Source of the DNA: Erwinia phyllosphaerae
GTDB taxonomy: Bacteria; Pseudomonadota; Gammaproteobacteria; Enterobacterales; Enterobacteriaceae
Reading direction: 5' to 3'
Length of the DNA: 64,000 nucleotides
NCBI RefSeq assembly: GCF_019132875.1
Contig: NZ_JAHSPF010000007.1
Location: forward strand, 62,001-126,000
Position 1 is the stretch's first letter, and each line of letters begins with the position of its first letter. Under the pieces are notes generated by a model. The model searched no databases, had not been told where the DNA came from, and worked only from the letters and a program-made list of their open reading frames with translations. Both the position numbers and the translations under genes were made by a program. This document shows positions 36,105-45,115 of this stretch, one piece after another.

Positions 36105-36647
36105 ATGTCTGCAATTGAAGTTATCCTGGTCGATAGCCAGGACCGCGCCGTCGGCACCATGGAAAAGCTGGAAGTCCATCAAAAAGGATTACTTCACCGC
36201 GCGGTCACCGTCTACGTATTTAACTCCCGCCATCAGCTGCTGTTGCAGCAGCGCGCCAGCGATAAATATCACTGTGGCGGGCTGTGGAGTAATACCACCT
36301 GCGGCCATCCTTATCCGCAGGAGTCTACGCGCCACGCTGCCGAACGACGTCTGCACGAAGAGATGGGGCTAAAGCTGAGTCTCGAACCTGTGTTTGAACT
36401 GAGCTACCGTTTACCGCTGTCGAACGGGCTGATTGAGCATGAGTATGGCCATGTCTGGTTCGCCTTAAGCGACGAGCTGCCGCAGCCCAATCCGCAGGAA
36501 GCAGAAAGCTGGCGCTACGCTTCGCTGGCGGAGATCCGGCAGGAGATGACGGCGCATCCCGAGCGCTTTACGCCATGGTTTCTGCATACGTTCGCGCGTA
36601 TTCCCACAGAGCTGGCTCGCTTTACCACCGCCACGCTGGCGGGCTAG
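36105..36647 (+). CDS. idi: Isopentenyl-diphosphate delta-isomerase, type I
   Basis: Idi interconverts isopentenyl and dimethylallyl diphosphate in isoprenoid synthesis. The 180-residue Nudix-fold protein shows the catalytic C66 in NTTCGHP, the acidic pair E111/E113 in LIEHEYGHV (E113 corresponds to the catalytic glutamate), metal-binding H25/H31 and the Nudix-like RHAAERRLHEEMG. AGAGG precedes the ATG. In carotenoid-producing Pantoea a second idi often lies in the crt cluster; no crt gene is near here. Confidence 0.94.
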   Translation: MSAIEVILVDSQDRAVGTMEKLEVHQKGLLHRAVTVYVFNSRHQLLLQQRASDKYHCGGLWSNTTCGHPYPQESTRHAAERRLHEEMGLKLSLEPVFELSYRLPLSNGLIEHEYGHVWFALSDELPQPNPQEAESWRYASLAEIRQEMTAHPERFTPWFLHTFARIPTELARFTTATLAG

Positions 36648-36700
36648 CCCTTCAGCCGGCTAACTGACCGATTACGGCAAGGCGTTACAGGCGGCCTGTT

Positions 36701-38179
36701 TTAGCGAGGGCGCACGGTAAAATCTTCGGCATCCACATCGTAACCCGACGGCTCCCAGCGCACGAGCAGCAGCGCCAGTAACCCGGCCAGCGGCGCAAGA
36801 CCGATAACCCAGAAGACGTTGGTGCCCAGCGCCGCCGACAGCAGGGGAAACAGAAACAGCGACAGCGTAGAACTACCGCGCATCAGCGTCTGGTTCATCC
36901 CTACGCCCACACCGCGCAGCGAAGTTGGATAGCTCAGCGAAGCAAAGGTCATGGTATGCGAGCCGGGGCCGAAGCCCTGACCCAGCAGAAACAGCGCCAG
37001 CATGGCAATGGCAACTGCCGCCTGCGCGCCGTCGTCCGGCCTGCCAACCAGCGCCAGGCCGAGCAGCGCCGCAAACTGACAGCTATAGCCCGCCACCGTC
37101 ATTTTCCACGCGCCGAAACGCGGCACCAGGCGCACCGCCAGTAGCCCGCCGACAAAGGCAAACAGCAAATTCAAAGCCAGCGACACCAGAATGGTGGTCA
37201 GCATTGACTGCGCCAGAAAGCTGGAAATAATCACCGGCAGCCCGAAGGCGACGGCGTTATAGGCAAAGGCGGAAGCAACAGCGGTCACGGCGGCAAGCAA
37301 AGTACGGCGCAGATAGACGCCTTTAAACAGCTCGCCGTAGTTGCGCCAGCCGGCCCGGCGAACCGGCGTCGCGGGAGCCAGTTCAGCCTCTTTGGCGACC
37401 ACGGCATTGATGCCATAGGAGTGACGCAGGATAGCGGCGGCGCTTTTTAAATCGCCCTGGTTAGCGGCCCAGACCGGCGACTCGCTCATATAGCGGCTGC
37501 GAATGGCAATAATCAACAGCGCGGGGACGGCACCAAAGCCAAGAATGATCCGCCACAGCCAGCCCGCGTGCGCTTCCGGCAGCACGGAATAGAAAAACAG
37601 CACCAGTAAGTAAGAGATGGAGATGGCGGCATACCAGGTCGGACACCACATGGCGATGCTGGCGGCCTTGTTGCCTCGTCCTTTAAGCTTTGAAAATTCG
37701 GCCAGGAAGGCCATCGCCACGGGGAGGTCGATGCCGACGCCCAGCCCCATCACAAAGCGCGCCCCGGCTAAGACATATTCGTTTGGGGCAAAAGCGCAGG
37801 CCAGCGCGGCGACCACAAAGAAAAACATATCGGCCATAAAAACGCGGTAGCGGCCAATTTTATCGGTGAGGTAGCCACCAGTCAGCGCGCCGACGATAGC
37901 GCCGAAAGCGATAGCCGAAGCGACCATGCCCGCGCCCGCAGGCGTCAGCGAAAATTCCCGCGTAACATCTTTCATGCCGAAGGCCAGCGCGCCAAGGTCG
38001 TAGGCGTCCAGAAAAACGCCGCCCAGCGCAATCGCAATCACGATATGGGCATTGCTCCGCGCCTGCGTGCTGTTATTCACCAGCCGTGAGACATCTGCCG
38101 CGTGACGGATAGTCAAAACCTCACCGCCCGGTTCATTCCCTGCCGTGGCGACATGCGCCGAAGAAGCTAAGTCAGTCAT
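36701..38179 (-). CDS. Major facilitator superfamily transporter, sugar/organic-acid porter type
   Basis: The 492-residue transporter has about 12 helices and the MFS signatures DKIGRYRVF (loop 2-3), GARFVMGLGVGIDLPVAM and a middle loop with RYMSESPVWA. The N-terminal 45 residues are polar. It resembles the sugar-porter/aromatic-acid (AAHS-like) group of proton symporters; D59 in FLDAYDLGAL fits proton-coupled members. The substrate is unknown. It is the last accessory gene before the osmU cluster and is transcribed divergently from it. The ribosome-binding site is weak (AAAGAA). Confidence 0.85.
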   Translation of the reverse strand: MTDLASSAHVATAGNEPGGEVLTIRHAADVSRLVNNSTQARSNAHIVIAIALGGVFLDAYDLGALAFGMKDVTREFSLTPAGAGMVASAIAFGAIVGALTGGYLTDKIGRYRVFMADMFFFVVAALACAFAPNEYVLAGARFVMGLGVGIDLPVAMAFLAEFSKLKGRGNKAASIAMWCPTWYAAISISYLLVLFFYSVLPEAHAGWLWRIILGFGAVPALLIIAIRSRYMSESPVWAANQGDLKSAAAILRHSYGINAVVAKEAELAPATPVRRAGWRNYGELFKGVYLRRTLLAAVTAVASAFAYNAVAFGLPVIISSFLAQSMLTTILVSLALNLLFAFVGGLLAVRLVPRFGAWKMTVAGYSCQFAALLGLALVGRPDDGAQAAVAIAMLALFLLGQGFGPGSHTMTFASLSYPTSLRGVGVGMNQTLMRGSSTLSLFLFPLLSAALGTNVFWVIGLAPLAGLLALLLVRWEPSGYDVDAEDFTVRPR

Positions 38180-38312
38180 GATGTTATGTTCTTTTTATAG
38201 CAATAATACGTGAGCATACTCCGCGAGCTGGCGAAGTTAAATTCCGGCTGGTTATAAGTTAAAACTAAAAGAATCACTGTTAACAATGGGTTTTAAGTGG
38301 TTAATTAATGGG

Positions 38313-38341
38313 CTACTCTTGAAGCTGACCTGCTAATAAGG
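38313..38341 (+). promoter_or_regulatory. Candidate sigma-S-type promoter and ribosome-binding site of osmU
   Basis: GGCTACTCTTG (core 38313-38319) resembles the CTACACT -10 that sigma-S RNA polymerase prefers, and TAAGGA (38336-38341) is the ribosome-binding site. E. coli osmU (yehZYXW) is known to be sigma-S-dependent and osmotically induced. The short distance from this -10 to the ATG (about 31 bases) is acceptable. Other parts of the gap 38180-38312 are AT-rich. Confidence 0.4.
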
Positions 38342-38349
38342 AACAAAAA

Positions 38350-39267
38350 ATGGCAAAGGGTATGGGGTTGGGCAGCGCGCTGGCGCTGGTAGTTTTGCTG
38401 GGGCTGGGCAGCAGCGCGCAGGCGGCCGAGCCGGTAAAGGTCGGCTCAAAAATTGATACGGAAGGGTCGTTGCTGGGCAATATCATTTTGCAGGTGCTGG
38501 ATAAGCACGGCGTGAAAACCATTAACAAAATCCAGCTGGGCAACACCCAGGTTGTCAGAGGCGCGATTACGGCGGGCGAACTGGATATTTATCCGGAATA
38601 TACCGGCAACGGCGCCTTCTTTTTTCACGATGAGAAAAACCCGGCCTGGAAAAACGCGCAGGCTGGCTATCAGCGGGTGAAAAAGCTGGATGCGGAAAAG
38701 AATCATCTGATCTGGCTGACGCCTTCGCCCGCCAACAATACCTGGACTATTGCGGTACGCGGCGATCTGGCGCAGAAAAACCAGCTGGCGACGCTGGCTG
38801 ACCTTAGCGCCTATCTGAAAAAGGGCGGCACATTTAAGCTGGCCGCGTCGGCAGAGTTTATCGAGCGTCCGGACGCGCTGCCCGCTTTCGAGCGCGCCTA
38901 TGACTTTAAGCTTAACCAGGAGCAGCTGCTGTCGCTGGCCGGAGGCGATACGGCGGTCACGCTGAAAGCCGCTGCGCAGCAAACCTCCGGCGTTAACGCC
39001 GCTATGGCCTACGGCACGGATGGCCCGGTTGCAGCGCTGGGGCTGCAAACGCTGGGCGATCCCAAAGGTGTGCAGCCTGTTTATGCACCGGTGCCTGTGA
39101 TCCGCGAGGCCGTGCTGAAAGCTTATCCGCAGATCGGCGACTGGCTACAGCCGGTTTTTGCCTCGCTGAGCGAACAAACCTTGCAGCAGCTGAATGCCAA
39201 AATCGCGGTGGAAGGGATGGATGCGAAACAGGTAGCTGCCGATTATCTGCAGCAGAAAAAATTCTAG
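38350..39267 (+). CDS. yehZ: OsmU glycine-betaine-type importer, binding protein YehZ (OsmF)
   Basis: The 305-residue periplasmic protein has a signal peptide (about 1-25, ending AQAA). The mature sequence matches Osm[74 protein letters not shown] and [20 protein letters not shown], the QAT-family (choline/betaine) binding pattern. The length equals that of E. coli OsmF. Known: OsmU imports choline-O-sulfate or betaine in Salmonella, and with low affinity in E. coli. Gene order yehZ-Y-X-W on the plus strand is conserved. Confidence 0.95.
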   Translation: MAKGMGLGSALALVVLLGLGSSAQAAEPVKVGSKIDTEGSLLGNIILQVLDKHGVKTINKIQLGNTQVVRGAITAGELDIYPEYTGNGAFFFHDEKNPAWKNAQAGYQRVKKLDAEKNHLIWLTPSPANNTWTIAVRGDLAQKNQLATLADLSAYLKKGGTFKLAASAEFIERPDALPAFERAYDFKLNQEQLLSLAGGDTAVTLKAAAQQTSGVNAAMAYGTDGPVAALGLQTLGDPKGVQPVYAPVPVIREAVLKAYPQIGDWLQPVFASLSEQTLQQLNAKIAVEGMDAKQVAADYLQQKKF

Positions 39268-39283
39268 CCGTGCAGCGTTAACC

Positions 39284-40438
39284 ATGGCTATGGGTATTCA
39301 CAATCGCGTGACGCTGCTGTTGGCTTTGCTGCTAACGGCGGCGCTGTTGCTGCTGCCTTTTCTTAACTGGGCACCTAATCGGCTGGTTTCCGGCCAGCCG
39401 CTCGCCTTGCCGCAGATAGCAAAAGGTACGTGGCTGCTGCTTCCCGCACTGCTGCTGCTGGCGTTAGCTTTTGTCCCGCAAAAGCGCCTCACTTTGACAC
39501 TTACCTTGCTCTGTAGCGAGGCTTTGCTGGTGGCGCTGGTCGCCGCTGGCGGCATGGCGGCGGCCGCGCTGGCGCAGCACGGTAGTCCGCTGGCCAGGAC
39601 CTCTTACGGCAGCGGTTTCTGGCTGGCCGCCGCGCTCGCCTTACTGATTGCGGCCGATACCGTCAGTCGCCTGACGCCTGGTCTGCTGTGGCGGCTACTG
39701 CTGAACGGGCAGATTTGGTTGCCGGTCATCGTTTTATTAGCGAGCGGTCAACTGGACGCGCTGTCGCTGCTGAAAGAGTACGCTAACCGCCGCGACGTCT
39801 TCGATCAGGCGCTATCACGGCATTTACTGATCCTGAGCGGCACGCTGGTTCCGGCCCTGCTGGTGGGTATTCCCCTTGGCTGGTATTGCTATCGCCGTCC
39901 CGCTTTACAGCCCGCGGTTTTTTCTACGCTGAATATTATTCAAACCGTCCCGTCGGTAGCGCTGTTTGGTTTGCTGATGGCACCGCTCAGCGGTCTGGCG
40001 CGTGCCTTTCCCGCGTTATCCTCAATAGGCATTAGCGGTATCGGCATCGCGCCCGCTCTGATTGCGCTGGTGCTGTATGCGCTTCTGCCGCTGGTGCGCA
40101 GTATTGTCGCCGGGCTACAAAACGTGCCGGAAGCGGTGACGGAAACGGCGCGAGGAATGGGGATGAAGAGTGGACAAATTTTCTGGCAGGTGGAGGTGCC
40201 GCTGGCTTTGCCGGTGCTGCTGGCCGGACTGCGCGTTACCACTATCCAGACCATTGGCATGACGGTGATTGCCGCGCTGATTGGCGCAGGCGGCTTTGGC
40301 GCGATTATTTTTCAGGGGCTGCTTAGCAGCGCGCTGGATCTGGTGATACTGGGCGTTATCCCGGTCATTGCGCTGGCGGTCATCGCCGATACCTTATTTA
40401 AGCTTCTGATCTCCATAACCGAGGCCAAACGTCAGTGA
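39284..40438 (+). CDS. yehY: OsmU importer permease YehY
   Basis: The 384-residue permease has an N-terminal extra membrane part (about 1-165) that is usual for YehY, and a permease core. Conserved parts are [75 protein letters not shown] (the EAA-type loop) and [15 protein letters not shown], matching E. coli YehY. It starts 16 bases after yehZ and ends in a four-base overlap with yehX. The ribosome-binding site before ATG 39284 is poor; translation could be coupled to yehZ. Confidence 0.93.
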   Translation: MAMGIHNRVTLLLALLLTAALLLLPFLNWAPNRLVSGQPLALPQIAKGTWLLLPALLLLALAFVPQKRLTLTLTLLCSEALLVALVAAGGMAAAALAQHGSPLARTSYGSGFWLAAALALLIAADTVSRLTPGLLWRLLLNGQIWLPVIVLLASGQLDALSLLKEYANRRDVFDQALSRHLLILSGTLVPALLVGIPLGWYCYRRPALQPAVFSTLNIIQTVPSVALFGLLMAPLSGLARAFPALSSIGISGIGIAPALIALVLYALLPLVRSIVAGLQNVPEAVTETARGMGMKSGQIFWQVEVPLALPVLLAGLRVTTIQTIGMTVIAALIGAGGFGAIIFQGLLSSALDLVILGVIPVIALAVIADTLFKLLISITEAKRQ

Positions 40439-41367
40439 TCGATTTTAACGCGGTAAGCAAGCAGTTTGCAGGCAAAGCGGCGGTCAGCAACCTGACGCTG
40501 AACATCGCCAAAGGCCAATTCACGGTGCTGATTGGCACCTCTGGCTGCGGCAAATCTACCACCCTGAAAATGATTAACCGGCTTGTTGAGCACGATGCTG
40601 GCACTATTCAATTTGCTGGCGAAGAGATCCGCCGCTTTAACCCGCAGGCGCTGCGCCGCCGTATGGGCTATGCCATCCAGTCGACCGGCCTGTTTCCGCA
40701 CTGGACGGTAGAAAAAAATATTGCCACGGTGCCGACGCTGCTCGGCTGGTCAAAACCGCAAATTGCGCAGCGGGTGAGTGAACTGCTGGCCTTGCTGAAC
40801 ATGGATGAAAGCTTTCGCCAGCGTTATCCGCACCAGCTTTCCGGCGGTCAGCAGCAGCGCGTCGGCGTAGCGCGCGCGCTGGCTGCCGATCCGGAGGTGC
40901 TGCTGATGGATGAACCCTTCGGCGCGCTCGATCCTGTGACGCGCGCCACGCTGCAGCAGGAGATTGCCCGCATTCATCAGCTTTCCGGCAAAACTATTGT
41001 GCTGGTGACGCATGATATTGATGAAGCGCTGGCCCTGGCTGACAGGCTGGTGTTAATGGATAAAGGCGAGGTTGTTCAGCAAGGTACGCCAGTCGAACTG
41101 TTAACAAAACCCGCCAGCGAGTTTGTCCGGCAGTTTTTCGGGCAGAGCGAGTGGGGGATTCGGCTACTGTCGCAGGCTTCTGCCGGCCAGGCGGCCAGGC
41201 GCGGGGAGTGGCTGGAAGAAGATGCCATTGTAGAAAGCATGACGCTTCGGGAGGCGCTATCGGTGTTTATCGCGCGCGGCACCGACAAGTTACCCGTACG
41301 CGATGGACAGCTGCGGCCGCTTGGCGTGCTGCACTTTGCCGATCTGCTGCAGCAAAAAAGGAGCTGA
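40435..41367 (+). CDS. yehX: OsmU importer ATPase YehX
   Basis: A 310-residue ATPase with Walker [10 protein letters not shown]-loop AIQSTGLFP, signature [15 protein letters not shown], Walker [16 protein letters not shown] and H-loop VTHDIDEA, then a C-terminal CBS-like tail, as in other betaine-importer ATPases. It starts with GTG 40435, overlapping the yehY stop as GTGA; the N-terminus (V/M)[10 protein letters not shown] aligns with E. coli MIEFSHVSK. The start codon is thus an alternative one. Confidence 0.94.
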   Translation: MIDFNAVSKQFAGKAAVSNLTLNIAKGQFTVLIGTSGCGKSTTLKMINRLVEHDAGTIQFAGEEIRRFNPQALRRRMGYAIQSTGLFPHWTVEKNIATVPTLLGWSKPQIAQRVSELLALLNMDESFRQRYPHQLSGGQQQRVGVARALAADPEVLLMDEPFGALDPVTRATLQQEIARIHQLSGKTIVLVTHDIDEALALADRLVLMDKGEVVQQGTPVELLTKPASEFVRQFFGQSEWGIRLLSQASAGQAARRGEWLEEDAIVESMTLREALSVFIARGTDKLPVRDGQLRPLGVLHFADLLQQKRS

Positions 41368-41368
41368 G

Positions 41369-42094
41369 ATGCGCTGGCTACGCGACCCGCTTATCTGGCT
41401 GATTTTGCTGTTTATCGCGCTGCTGCTGTTAATGCCCTACAGCGGTACGCTTTTTGCCAGCTGGTTTCCCGATCTGGCGCGGCCGCTTTATCAGCAGGAG
41501 AGCTTTATCCGTCTGACGGTGGCACACGCCGAGCTGGTGCTGATTTCCAGCCTTATTGCCGTTGTTATCGGCACGGGGGCGGGGATTGCAGTGACGCGCC
41601 CGGCGGGAAGAGAGTTTCGTTCGGTAGTGGAAACGCTGGTGGCGGCGGGGCAGACTTTTCCGCCCGTTGCGGTGCTGGCGCTGGCCGTGCCGGTTATCGG
41701 TTTTGGCGAGCAGCCTGCGCTGGTGGCGCTGGTTTTGTATGGTTTATTGCCTGTTCTGCAAGGAACGCTGGCGGGTATTGATGCCGTACCGCAAAGCCTG
41801 CGCGAGGTCGCTCAGGGCGTAGGCATGACGCCACGCCAGATCCTGTACAAAGTAGAGCTGCCGCTGGCCGCGCCCGTTATTTTAGCTGGCGTTCGTACAT
41901 CGGTGATTATTAATATCGGCACCGCCACCATTGCCTCAACGGTGGGCGCTAATACGCTGGGTTCGCCGGTTATTATCGGGCTAAGCGGTTTCAATACGGC
42001 TTATATCATTCAGGGCGCAAGCCTGGTGGCGCTGCTGGCCATCGTAACGGATCGGCTTTTTGAGCGCCTGCTGCGGCTGTTTAAGAACGGATAA
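41369..42094 (+). CDS. yehW: OsmU importer permease YehW
   Basis: The 241-residue second permease starts at ATG 41369, one base after the yehX stop, with AAGGAG (41357-41362) seven bases upstream; the in-frame extension to 41303 overlaps yehX and is rejected. It has about five hydrophobic segments, ending with [24 protein letters not shown] and a basic tail LRLFKNG, matching YehW. Its last 14 bases overlap the converging small gene yohO. Confidence 0.93.
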   Translation: MRWLRDPLIWLILLFIALLLLMPYSGTLFASWFPDLARPLYQQESFIRLTVAHAELVLISSLIAVVIGTGAGIAVTRPAGREFRSVVETLVAAGQTFPPVAVLALAVPVIGFGEQPALVALVLYGLLPVLQGTLAGIDAVPQSLREVAQGVGMTPRQILYKVELPLAAPVILAGVRTSVIINIGTATIASTVGANTLGSPVIIGLSGFNTAYIIQGASLVALLAIVTDRLFERLLRLFKNG

Positions 42095-42185
42095 GAATGG
42101 TATAGCCGGTAAGCATCACGCCGCCGATTCCGCCTAACGCCATCATCAGAAAGATACAAATTACGCCAATTTTCTGCCAGTTCAT
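42081..42185 (-). CDS. yohO: YohO, 34-residue single-helix membrane protein (DUF2633)
   Basis: I found this gene by reading the gap. It encodes 34 residues, starting [15 protein letters not shown] and continuing [19 protein letters not shown]: a short polar N-terminus and one hydrophobic helix with GxxG spacing. The pattern (IGV...[17 protein letters not shown]) is what I remember of E. coli YohO, which lies at the same place, between mlrA and yehW. An AGGCGGA stretch precedes the ATG. A good promoter lies upstream. The 3' end overlaps yehW by 14 bases on the opposite strand. The function is unknown. Confidence 0.8.
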   Translation of the reverse strand: MNWQKIGVICIFLMMALGGIGGVMLTGYTILIRS

Positions 42186-42218
42186 GCCGTTGTCCGCCTG
42201 CCGTAAAAAAGAGAGCAA

Positions 42219-42248
42219 AGTATATCGCTTTTGTTCGGCGGACGTTAA
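42219..42248 (-). promoter_or_regulatory. Promoter of yohO
   Basis: On the minus strand TTAACG (42243-42248) and TATACT (42219-42224) are separated by 18 bases. The -10 matches the consensus at five of six positions. It predicts a start about seven bases downstream and a leader of roughly 27 nt for yohO, so yohO does not depend on mlrA transcription. Confidence 0.6.
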
Positions 42249-42305
42249 GTTTTTGTGGGTTTTAATCGCGCAGGAAGCAGCGACCGGCGCTGCACGGCAA
42301 TAAAA

Positions 42306-43037
42306 TTAGCTGACCAGATGGGTAATTGCGTAACCCTGTTCCTGCCAGTGGGTCATCTGTTCCTGTTGGCGGCGAGTCAGCGGTTTTCCGGTAAAAATAA
42401 ACAGCTGCTGGCCCGGAAACAGCTCCGGCCTTGGCAGCTCCAGCGGTTCTGCCAGCACGTCCATGCGCCAGCCTTGCTGACTGAGACGCCAGGCTTCCAG
42501 CCAGATGCGGGTGCGGTCTTCCGTGCCCCAGCCGACAATCAGCGCTTCTTTACCGGCTTTTTTGCGGCAGCTGGCCAGACAGAAGGTCACATAATCAATC
42601 AGGATACCGTCAAGCAGGCTGCACATTGTGCGCGCGGTGTTTTGATCCAGATTCAGACGCTGCCGAATAGGCAGGAAGACGTGGTCAATCAGCGCTGCTG
42701 CAGGATGTTCGCGTCCTACCGTAGCGACTATTGCGCGCAGCTTAGCCGGTCTGACGTGGCGTAATACCGCCATCATCTCTTCCTGCAGGCCGGTCCAGCC
42801 ATCATGCACGTTCAGGCTTTCGCCTTCCAGCAGCGCCTTAACTTTTCCGACCGGTACGCCGCTCTCTATCCAGCGCTTAATCTCTTCGATGCGCTGAATA
42901 TCTTCATCGTCAAACTGACGATGACCGCCTTCGGTACGCTGCGGTTTCAGTAAACCATAGCGGCGTTGCCAGGCGCGAAGCGTGACCGGGTTAATGCGGC
43001 AGCGTTCGGCGACATCACCAATACTGTATAAAGCCAT
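42306..43037 (-). CDS. mlrA: MerR-like transcriptional regulator MlrA
   Basis: MlrA activates csgD and so curli and biofilm formation in E. coli. The 243-residue protein has the MerR-type N-terminus [42 protein letters not shown] (given as pattern: [20 protein letters not shown], about 1-75) and a C-terminal B12-domain-like region without a clear cobalamin site, as in E. coli. I chose ATG 43037 because GAGGAAAGG precedes it and the family starts MALY; a longer frame is rejected. It is followed by yohO on the same strand. The length equals that of E. coli MlrA. A TTGTACAA pair upstream may be its own operator. Confidence 0.94.
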   Translation of the reverse strand: MALYSIGDVAERCRINPVTLRAWQRRYGLLKPQRTEGGHRQFDDEDIQRIEEIKRWIESGVPVGKVKALLEGESLNVHDGWTGLQEEMMAVLRHVRPAKLRAIVATVGREHPAAALIDHVFLPIRQRLNLDQNTARTMCSLLDGILIDYVTFCLASCRKKAGKEALIVGWGTEDRTRIWLEAWRLSQQGWRMDVLAEPLELPRPELFPGQQLFIFTGKPLTRRQQEQMTHWQEQGYAITHLVS

Positions 43038-43089
43038 GCCTTTCCTCAAACCTTGTTTGACTTCCCTGAGCCTAACTAACTCTCCATTG

Positions 43090-43116
43090 TTGTACAACTA
43101 TTATTTGTTTGTACAA
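43090..43116. promoter_or_regulatory. Two TTGTACAA sites upstream of mlrA, MlrA-type operator
   Basis: TTGTACAA occurs at 43090-43097 and again at 43109-43116, centre-to-centre 19 bases; each copy is itself a palindrome, and a weaker TTGTATAT follows near 43138. I remember the E. coli MlrA box as AATTGTACA-N12-TGTACAATT; here the corresponding spacer is 13. Related MerR regulators (CarH/LitR, BluR) also bind TGTACA. The site lies about 55-80 bases upstream of mlrA and is also in front of the GNAT gene at 43266, so it may control either or both. Confidence 0.6.
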
Positions 43117-43265
43117 CTTGGCGCTGCGCCAGTACTGTTGTATATCTTACTGAATCATGCCCGAAAAACCGATTGCGGCAGGCTTTGTTAGCCCTGGACA
43201 ACCTTTTTATTTTACCCGTTACTTACTGGCTGGAAAAGGCCGTTTTACAGGATAATCGCTTCCCT

Positions 43266-43784
43266 ATGACCACTATTGCCTACCAAACGCTGAGTGCCGA
43301 AGCGGCGAACCAGCTTAGCGATGAGTTATACGAGGTTTTGAGCGCCTGCGTGCGTGATGGCGCCAGCGTCGGTTTTATCAATAACGATCCTGAACCTATG
43401 GCCAACTTCTGGCAAAGCGCGATTGCGGATCTTGCCAGCGGAGAGAAACAGCTGCTGGTAGCCCGGCAGCAGCAGAGAATTGTGGGCACCGTCATCGTTG
43501 AGTTCTGCCGTAAGCCTAACGGCAACCACCGCGCGGAAATTGCCAAACTGCTGGTTCATCCTGTCGCCCGGCGTCAGGGCATCGCACGGGAACTGCTGGC
43601 ACGTGCAGAGCAGCTGGCGCAGCAGGAAGGCAAAACGCTGCTGGTGCTGGATACGCGCACCGGCGATGTGGCAGAGCAGCTTTATCTGGCGCAAAACTGG
43701 CAGGTTAGCGGTCAAATTCCGGCGTTCGCGCGCTCGACGGAAAACCAGCTGGATGCGACAACGGTAATGTATAAGCTGTTGTAA
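43266..43784 (+). CDS. GNAT-family acetyltransferase
   Basis: The 172-residue protein has the GNAT core HRAEIAKLLVHPVARRQGIARELLARAEQLAQ, where RRQGIA is the acetyl-CoA loop, followed by LVLDTRTGDVAEQLYLAQNWQVSGQIP. ATG 43266 (MTTIAYQT) is chosen because the family starts there; a longer frame from 43173 has no support. The substrate is unknown. It is divergent from mlrA, and the MlrA-type operator lies between them. Its stop is followed four bases later by a tandem-repeat array. Confidence 0.87.
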   Translation: MTTIAYQTLSAEAANQLSDELYEVLSACVRDGASVGFINNDPEPMANFWQSAIADLASGEKQLLVARQQQRIVGTVIVEFCRKPNGNHRAEIAKLLVHPVARRQGIARELLARAEQLAQQEGKTLLVLDTRTGDVAEQLYLAQNWQVSGQIPAFARSTENQLDATTVMYKLL

Positions 43785-43788
43785 ACGG

Positions 43789-44019
43789 ATAGCTGAAGCG
43801 CACTATTTCAGGCTGATAGCCGAAGCGTACTCTGCCAGGCGGATAGCTAAAGCGCACTATTTCAGGCTTATAGCTGGAGCGTACTCCGCCAGGTCAATAG
43901 CTAAAGCGCACTGGTTCATACGGATAGCTAAAGAGTACTCCGCCAGGTCAATAGCTGAAGCGTACTATTTCAGGCTGATAGCCGAAGCGTACTCTGCCAG
44001 GCTAATAGCTGAAGCGCAC
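43789..44019. repeat. Tandem array, 27-bp unit, eight copies plus a partial
   Basis: ATAGC starts each unit at 43789, 43816, 43843, 43870, 43897, 43924, 43951, 43978 and (partial) 44005, exactly 27 bp apart and without spacers. Two unit types largely alternate: one containing ACTATTTCAGGCT and the other ACTCTGCCAGG or ACTCCGCCAGG, so the higher-order period is 54 bp. In the first type, CTGAA and TTCAG can pair around the GCGCACTAT loop. The array follows the GNAT stop and precedes the DUF3750 gene on the same strand; 44020-44165 holds no structure I recognise except the promoter region. Confidence 0.92.
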
Positions 44020-44165
44020 ACCCTGCGTATCATGGCATTCAGTGGATAAAGATTGAATGCCGCCGCGATTTTCCGTAATGTGATTTTGCTCACATCTTAA
44101 GCGCCCGCTCGCTGACCCGTTATCAACCCTTATCAGACCCGCGACGGCGGGTAGCCGAAGGTATT

Positions 44166-44942
44166 ATGTTTCTGCTGAAAGTTATCACGCTCAGTTTTCT
44201 TTGTATGCTGCTGCTCTCTTTTGCGCAAAGCTACGTTAAGGCCACCCACAGTGGCGTAGCAATTACGGGGAAGGACTGGGCCACGGCACGTCGCGACTCG
44301 GCCGGGATGGCACCCGATGCGCAAAAATTTGTCGATACCGCCATTGTACAGGTTTACGTTGCGCCCACTTTTGGCTGGCGTGGGCTTTTTGCCGTCCATC
44401 CGTGGATTATTTATAAAAGGGCGGGCGAGGACCATTTCAATCGATATGAAGTGGTGAGCTGGGGCAGCCGTAACGTGATTCGCCATAATTACGCGCTGCC
44501 CGACGGCTACTGGTTTGGCGCGAAGCCCAGGCTGCTGCTTGACCATCGTGGCGCGGCGGCAGCGGCGATGATCCCCCGTATTGAAGCGGCAATTAAAAGC
44601 TATCCGTGGCCGCATAGCTACCGCGTCTGGCCTGGCCCAAACAGCAACACGTTTTTAGCGCACATCGGCAGGGAAGTGCCGGAGCTGAAGCTGGATCTGC
44701 CCGCTAACGCCATTGGCAAAGATTTCCGGCCGCTGAGCAATCCTGTAGGTTTGCCTGCATCCGGCAAGGGGGTGCAGATTTCACTGCTGGGCGTGCTGGG
44801 GCTGACGCTGGGCGCGGAAGAAGGGCTGGAATTTAACGTGCTGGCTTTTAACTTTGGTATTGATTTCAGGCATCCGGCGTTGCGTCTCCCCTTTACCGGC
44901 AGGCTTGGGATGAGTAAAACCGCAACGGATAACAATGGCTGA
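44166..44942 (+). CDS. DUF3750 protein, membrane-anchored
   Basis: The 258-residue protein begins with one hydrophobic segment (about 3-20, MFLLKVITLSFLCMLLLSF) that is an uncleaved anchor or signal. The body has the DUF3750 pattern: VQVYVAPTFGWRGLFAVHPWIIYKR, YEVVSWGSRNVIRHNYALPDGYWFG, WPHSYRVWPGPNSNTFLAHI. The function is unknown. AAGG lies five bases before the ATG. It is not part of the E. coli rhlE-dinG region. Confidence 0.8.
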   Translation: MFLLKVITLSFLCMLLLSFAQSYVKATHSGVAITGKDWATARRDSAGMAPDAQKFVDTAIVQVYVAPTFGWRGLFAVHPWIIYKRAGEDHFNRYEVVSWGSRNVIRHNYALPDGYWFGAKPRLLLDHRGAAAAAMIPRIEAAIKSYPWPHSYRVWPGPNSNTFLAHIGREVPELKLDLPANAIGKDFRPLSNPVGLPASGKGVQISLLGVLGLTLGAEEGLEFNVLAFNFGIDFRHPALRLPFTGRLGMSKTATDNNG

Positions 44943-45072
44943 TAGCCTCTCTCTATCGGGCCGGTCAGCTGAGCGATGACGATGGTGACGGGCCGAGGCT
45001 TTCTGGCCGCTGCAAAGCGATAAATTGCGAGCCGGGCTGAAGGATTGCGGCAAAAGGCTGACGCCGACGAAA

Positions 45073-45092
45073 TACTGTGTAAAAATACAGGC
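45073..45092 (+). promoter_or_regulatory. LexA (SOS) box of dinG
   Basis: TACTGTGTAAAAATACAGGC contains CTG-N10-CAG (45075-45090), the LexA core, with an A/T-rich centre. It is 24 bases before the dinG start and would place dinG-ybiB under SOS control, as in E. coli. Confidence 0.85.
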
Positions 45093-45115
45093 CGTTTTGG
45101 TGAAAAGTGGTTGTT

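Noticed and set aside
42306..43037. Cobalamin-dependent light sensor (CarH/LitR) instead of MlrA
   Set aside because: The TTGTACAA operator fits both groups, but the protein lacks the DxHxxG cobalamin motif and matches E. coli MlrA in length and in the helix-turn-helix region.
43789..44019. Possible CRISPR array in the 27-bp array
   Set aside because: Units follow each other without unique spacers, and differences between units are graded substitutions.
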